A stretch of 55,491 nucleotides of DNA from assembly GCA_015493475.1 (NCBI GenBank), contig WGDC01000063.1:1-55491 (forward strand), given 5' to 3'. A program made the translations under genes and the position numbers. The DNA comes from Deltaproteobacteria bacterium. Its GTDB lineage: Bacteria > Desulfobacterota > Dissulfuribacteria > Dissulfuribacterales > QOAL01. How positions within the stretch are numbered: the stretch's first letter is position 1; each line of letters starts with the position of its first letter. Shown one piece after another: positions 53,973 to 55,491 of the stretch. The notes beneath the pieces were generated by a model, which saw only the letters and a list, made by a program, of their open reading frames with translations, was not told the origin of the DNA and did no database searches.

Positions 53973-55457
53973 TCAATGTTGGTGAAGTCTAAGCTCCACA
54001 AATCCTTTTTCCTTGAGGGCCTGAATGAGATCCTCACTGCCCTGGACATCATGCCGGACGCCAACCCAGGTCTGAGAATAGTTATCATATAGATATTTGT
54101 CTGCACCAATCGGGACGTCTATCTCTTCTCCGGTAGCAGGATTGTCATAACGCTCTTCGCCTCCAAGGGCATAGAAGATATCATAAAATTCTTCCATCCT
54201 TTCGTTTTCTTCCGCCTCGTGTTCCATCATCCCTTGGTTCATACGCCTTTCTGCATTCTTGTGTATCATGCTGGACATGCGTCTGTAATGTTGGATTATG
54301 CTTTTTTGCTCAGAAGCCGCTTTTCTGAAATGGCCTAAAAGCCACTGCATGTTGGGTTGCCAGGTTTCTGCCATGTGCTCAAAGACCTTTACCCATTTCG
54401 GAAATTCACCCTTTGGGGCAACTTCCACATAAATTGGGGCAGGTCCCCATCTATGTTGATAACCCAGGCCCTGAAGCGGCATGGTGTTGTATTCTATTAG
54501 GCCCGCGACCCATATATCAAATTCCCTTCCATTTCTAAGAAACGATCCCTTCCCTTCCACCACTTGTGAGGTGCACTTAGTGCCGTACCGGGCAGCATTT
54601 GCCTCACATTGGTTGGTAAGCCGTTGTGAAAGCGCCTGATCAATGCCAAGCGAACCAAAGTGCAGATTGGGAAATTCTATCTTGTAATTGTTTCTCAGAT
54701 CACTAAAGAACCTGCTTCTTACATAACTCAATGCATCTTGAGGTGGAATGCCATTTGAGCCATATGCCGTCTGGGCATACTGGTAAAATGGATAATAGAC
54801 ACCCAGAAAACCCGTGTTTTGATCTGGTGAAAGGACCTGGACTATTCTGATATAACCATTTACACCAAAATCCGCTGTGCCTCCGCTTGCTCTCCAGCCC
54901 TTTGGTATATCAATTTGAAAACTGCCATCCTGTGGGGTCCATTTTGTAAAATTTAATGAAATGGCACCTTGTCCAGAAATCCCCTTTTTACCAGAGAATT
55001 TAATAGACGAAATGGCAATAGAAAGTGCCTTGAAGGTAGAAAAATCCCTTGCCAGAACAAAACTTGCAATAGGTTTTTCATTACTCTTTTCAACGAGCTG
55101 AACCAGCCTTACATCTGAATCCGGACTGCATACGAAAAGGGTAGTGCTTCCTTTCTGAAAGGCCCCTTCCAAATTACATCCTGATAGGGCCTTATTCTGA
55201 AGCTGCCGCGGATTCTTAGGCATTGCCCCTATCCAGGCCTCACCACCATTGAAAGAAAGTGAAACCCCAGAGGTTTTTATGTCTTCCCTGACATTGCAAC
55301 CATCTGGCACATAAATCTCAAATACCTTTTTCTTTAAAACCCTCCATCTTTTTGGGAAGGCCTTTTCTTCTTTTAGTGTGAAGGAACTGGCCTTTTGGGA
55401 ACTAACTGGTGGTGCAGAAACCTGTGGAGATGTGCTTGAACGAGCGCATCCCTTCAT
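53973..55457 (-). CDS. Large uncharacterised protein near the window edge
   Basis: A 494-residue protein starting at ATG 55457; the frame stays open to the window edge, so the real start may lie outside. Position 4 is Cys (MKGCARSS), but there is no hydrophobic stretch before it within the window, so a lipoprotein signal can only be guessed. The body has two similar-looking halves: KKKVFEIYVPDGCNVRED (about residue 44) and DGSFQIDIPKGWRASGG (about residue 178), each of the type seen in PsbP/DUF1795-like domains, then a polar helical stretch (RRMSSMIHKNAERRMNQG) and VPIGADKYLYDNYSQTWVG at the end. No name known; function unknown. Confidence 0.6.
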   Translation of the reverse strand: MKGCARSSTSPQVSAPPVSSQKASSFTLKEEKAFPKRWRVLKKKVFEIYVPDGCNVREDIKTSGVSLSFNGGEAWIGAMPKNPRQLQNKALSGCNLEGAFQKGSTTLFVCSPDSDVRLVQLVEKSNEKPIASFVLARDFSTFKALSIAISSIKFSGKKGISGQGAISLNFTKWTPQDGSFQIDIPKGWRASGGTADFGVNGYIRIVQVLSPDQNTGFLGVYYPFYQYAQTAYGSNGIPPQDALSYVRSRFFSDLRNNYKIEFPNLHFGSLGIDQALSQRLTNQCEANAARYGTKCTSQVVEGKGSFLRNGREFDIWVAGLIEYNTMPLQGLGYQHRWGPAPIYVEVAPKGEFPKWVKVFEHMAETWQPNMQWLLGHFRKAASEQKSIIQHYRRMSSMIHKNAERRMNQGMMEHEAEENERMEEFYDIFYALGGEERYDNPATGEEIDVPIGADKYLYDNYSQTWVGVRHDVQGSEDLIQALKEKGFVELRLHQH

Positions 55458-55491
55458 CCTAAAGATCCCTGCCTTCCCCCATTTGATACTA

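Noticed and set aside
1-55491. Search for CRISPR arrays, IS ends, phage genes, rRNA and tRNA
   Set aside because: No regularly spaced repeats, transposase motifs, phage structural genes or RNA-gene cores were seen by eye.

Overview
The window looks like one contiguous piece of chromosome from a Gram-negative bacterium, most likely a thermotolerant or anaerobic member of the Desulfobacterota (the old Deltaproteobacteria). This is inferred from gene content and order: a long lipid A/outer-membrane operon using LpxI rather than LpxH, a B12-dependent ribonucleotide reductase, a cobyrinate a,c-diamide synthase, cytochrome bd oxidase with a DUF4492 partner, and heavy use of AGG/AGA arginine codons. 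No rRNA, tRNA, IS element, prophage or CRISPR array was found. Most of the window is ordinary, densely packed core genome; the last 5 kb is accessory and partly decayed.

Layout. 0.2-5.3 kb (+): a small MTH938-like protein, CbiA-type cobyrinate amidase, an MMPL/RND exporter and a methyltransferase, overlapping end to end. 5.3-6.8 kb (-): a FetAB-type ABC exporter, divergent from an Hsp20 gene whose promoter appears to lie across the fetA start. 7.3-13.7 kb (-): one run hom-apgM-thioesterase-dnaG-rpoD. 13.9-16.4 kb (+): an NMT1/SsuA-type ABC importer with a leader that shows some riboswitch-like pieces. 16.4-18.3 kb (-): der and a thioredoxin-fold protein. 18.5-30.5 kb (+): DJ-1/PfpI, an RpoH-type sigma factor, a large TPR protein, then the envelope operon lolD-bamA-lpxD-fabZ-lpxA-lpxI-Gfo/Idh/MocA-lpxB. 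30.5-32.3 kb (-): coaBC and a nitroreductase. 32.4-33.9 kb (+): oxygen-dependent protoporphyrinogen oxidase. 33.9-39.8 kb (-): a copper P-type ATPase and the operon DUF4492-cydA-cydB plus an unlisted 30-residue membrane peptide. 40.0-44.7 kb (+): a secreted LamG/DUF1080-like protein translationally packed against an iron-type ABC importer, then a universal-stress-like protein. 44.9-47.1 kb (-): class II ribonucleotide reductase with a palindrome and an NrdR-like box in its promoter. 47.4-50.2 kb (+): cysS and moeA. 50.2-55.5 kb (-): two secreted proteins sharing a Trp-rich repeat, two frameshifted remnants (one OmpA-like) and a large uncharacterised exported protein at the window edge.

How the genes fit together. 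Outer-membrane biogenesis (LolD, BamA, Lpx enzymes) is the main theme of the centre. Cytochrome bd, HemY, a Cu-ATPase and a nitroreductase suggest an organism that meets oxygen but mainly lives without it, in line with the B12-dependent, oxygen-insensitive ribonucleotide reductase. The most unusual points are the extended cyd operon with its 30-residue peptide, the apparent AUA start of lolD, the extra N-terminal domain of BamA, the secreted LamG-like protein paired with an iron-type transporter, and the four-copy Trp-rich repeat in two neighbouring exported proteins. All functions are read from sequence motifs by eye; no database search was run.
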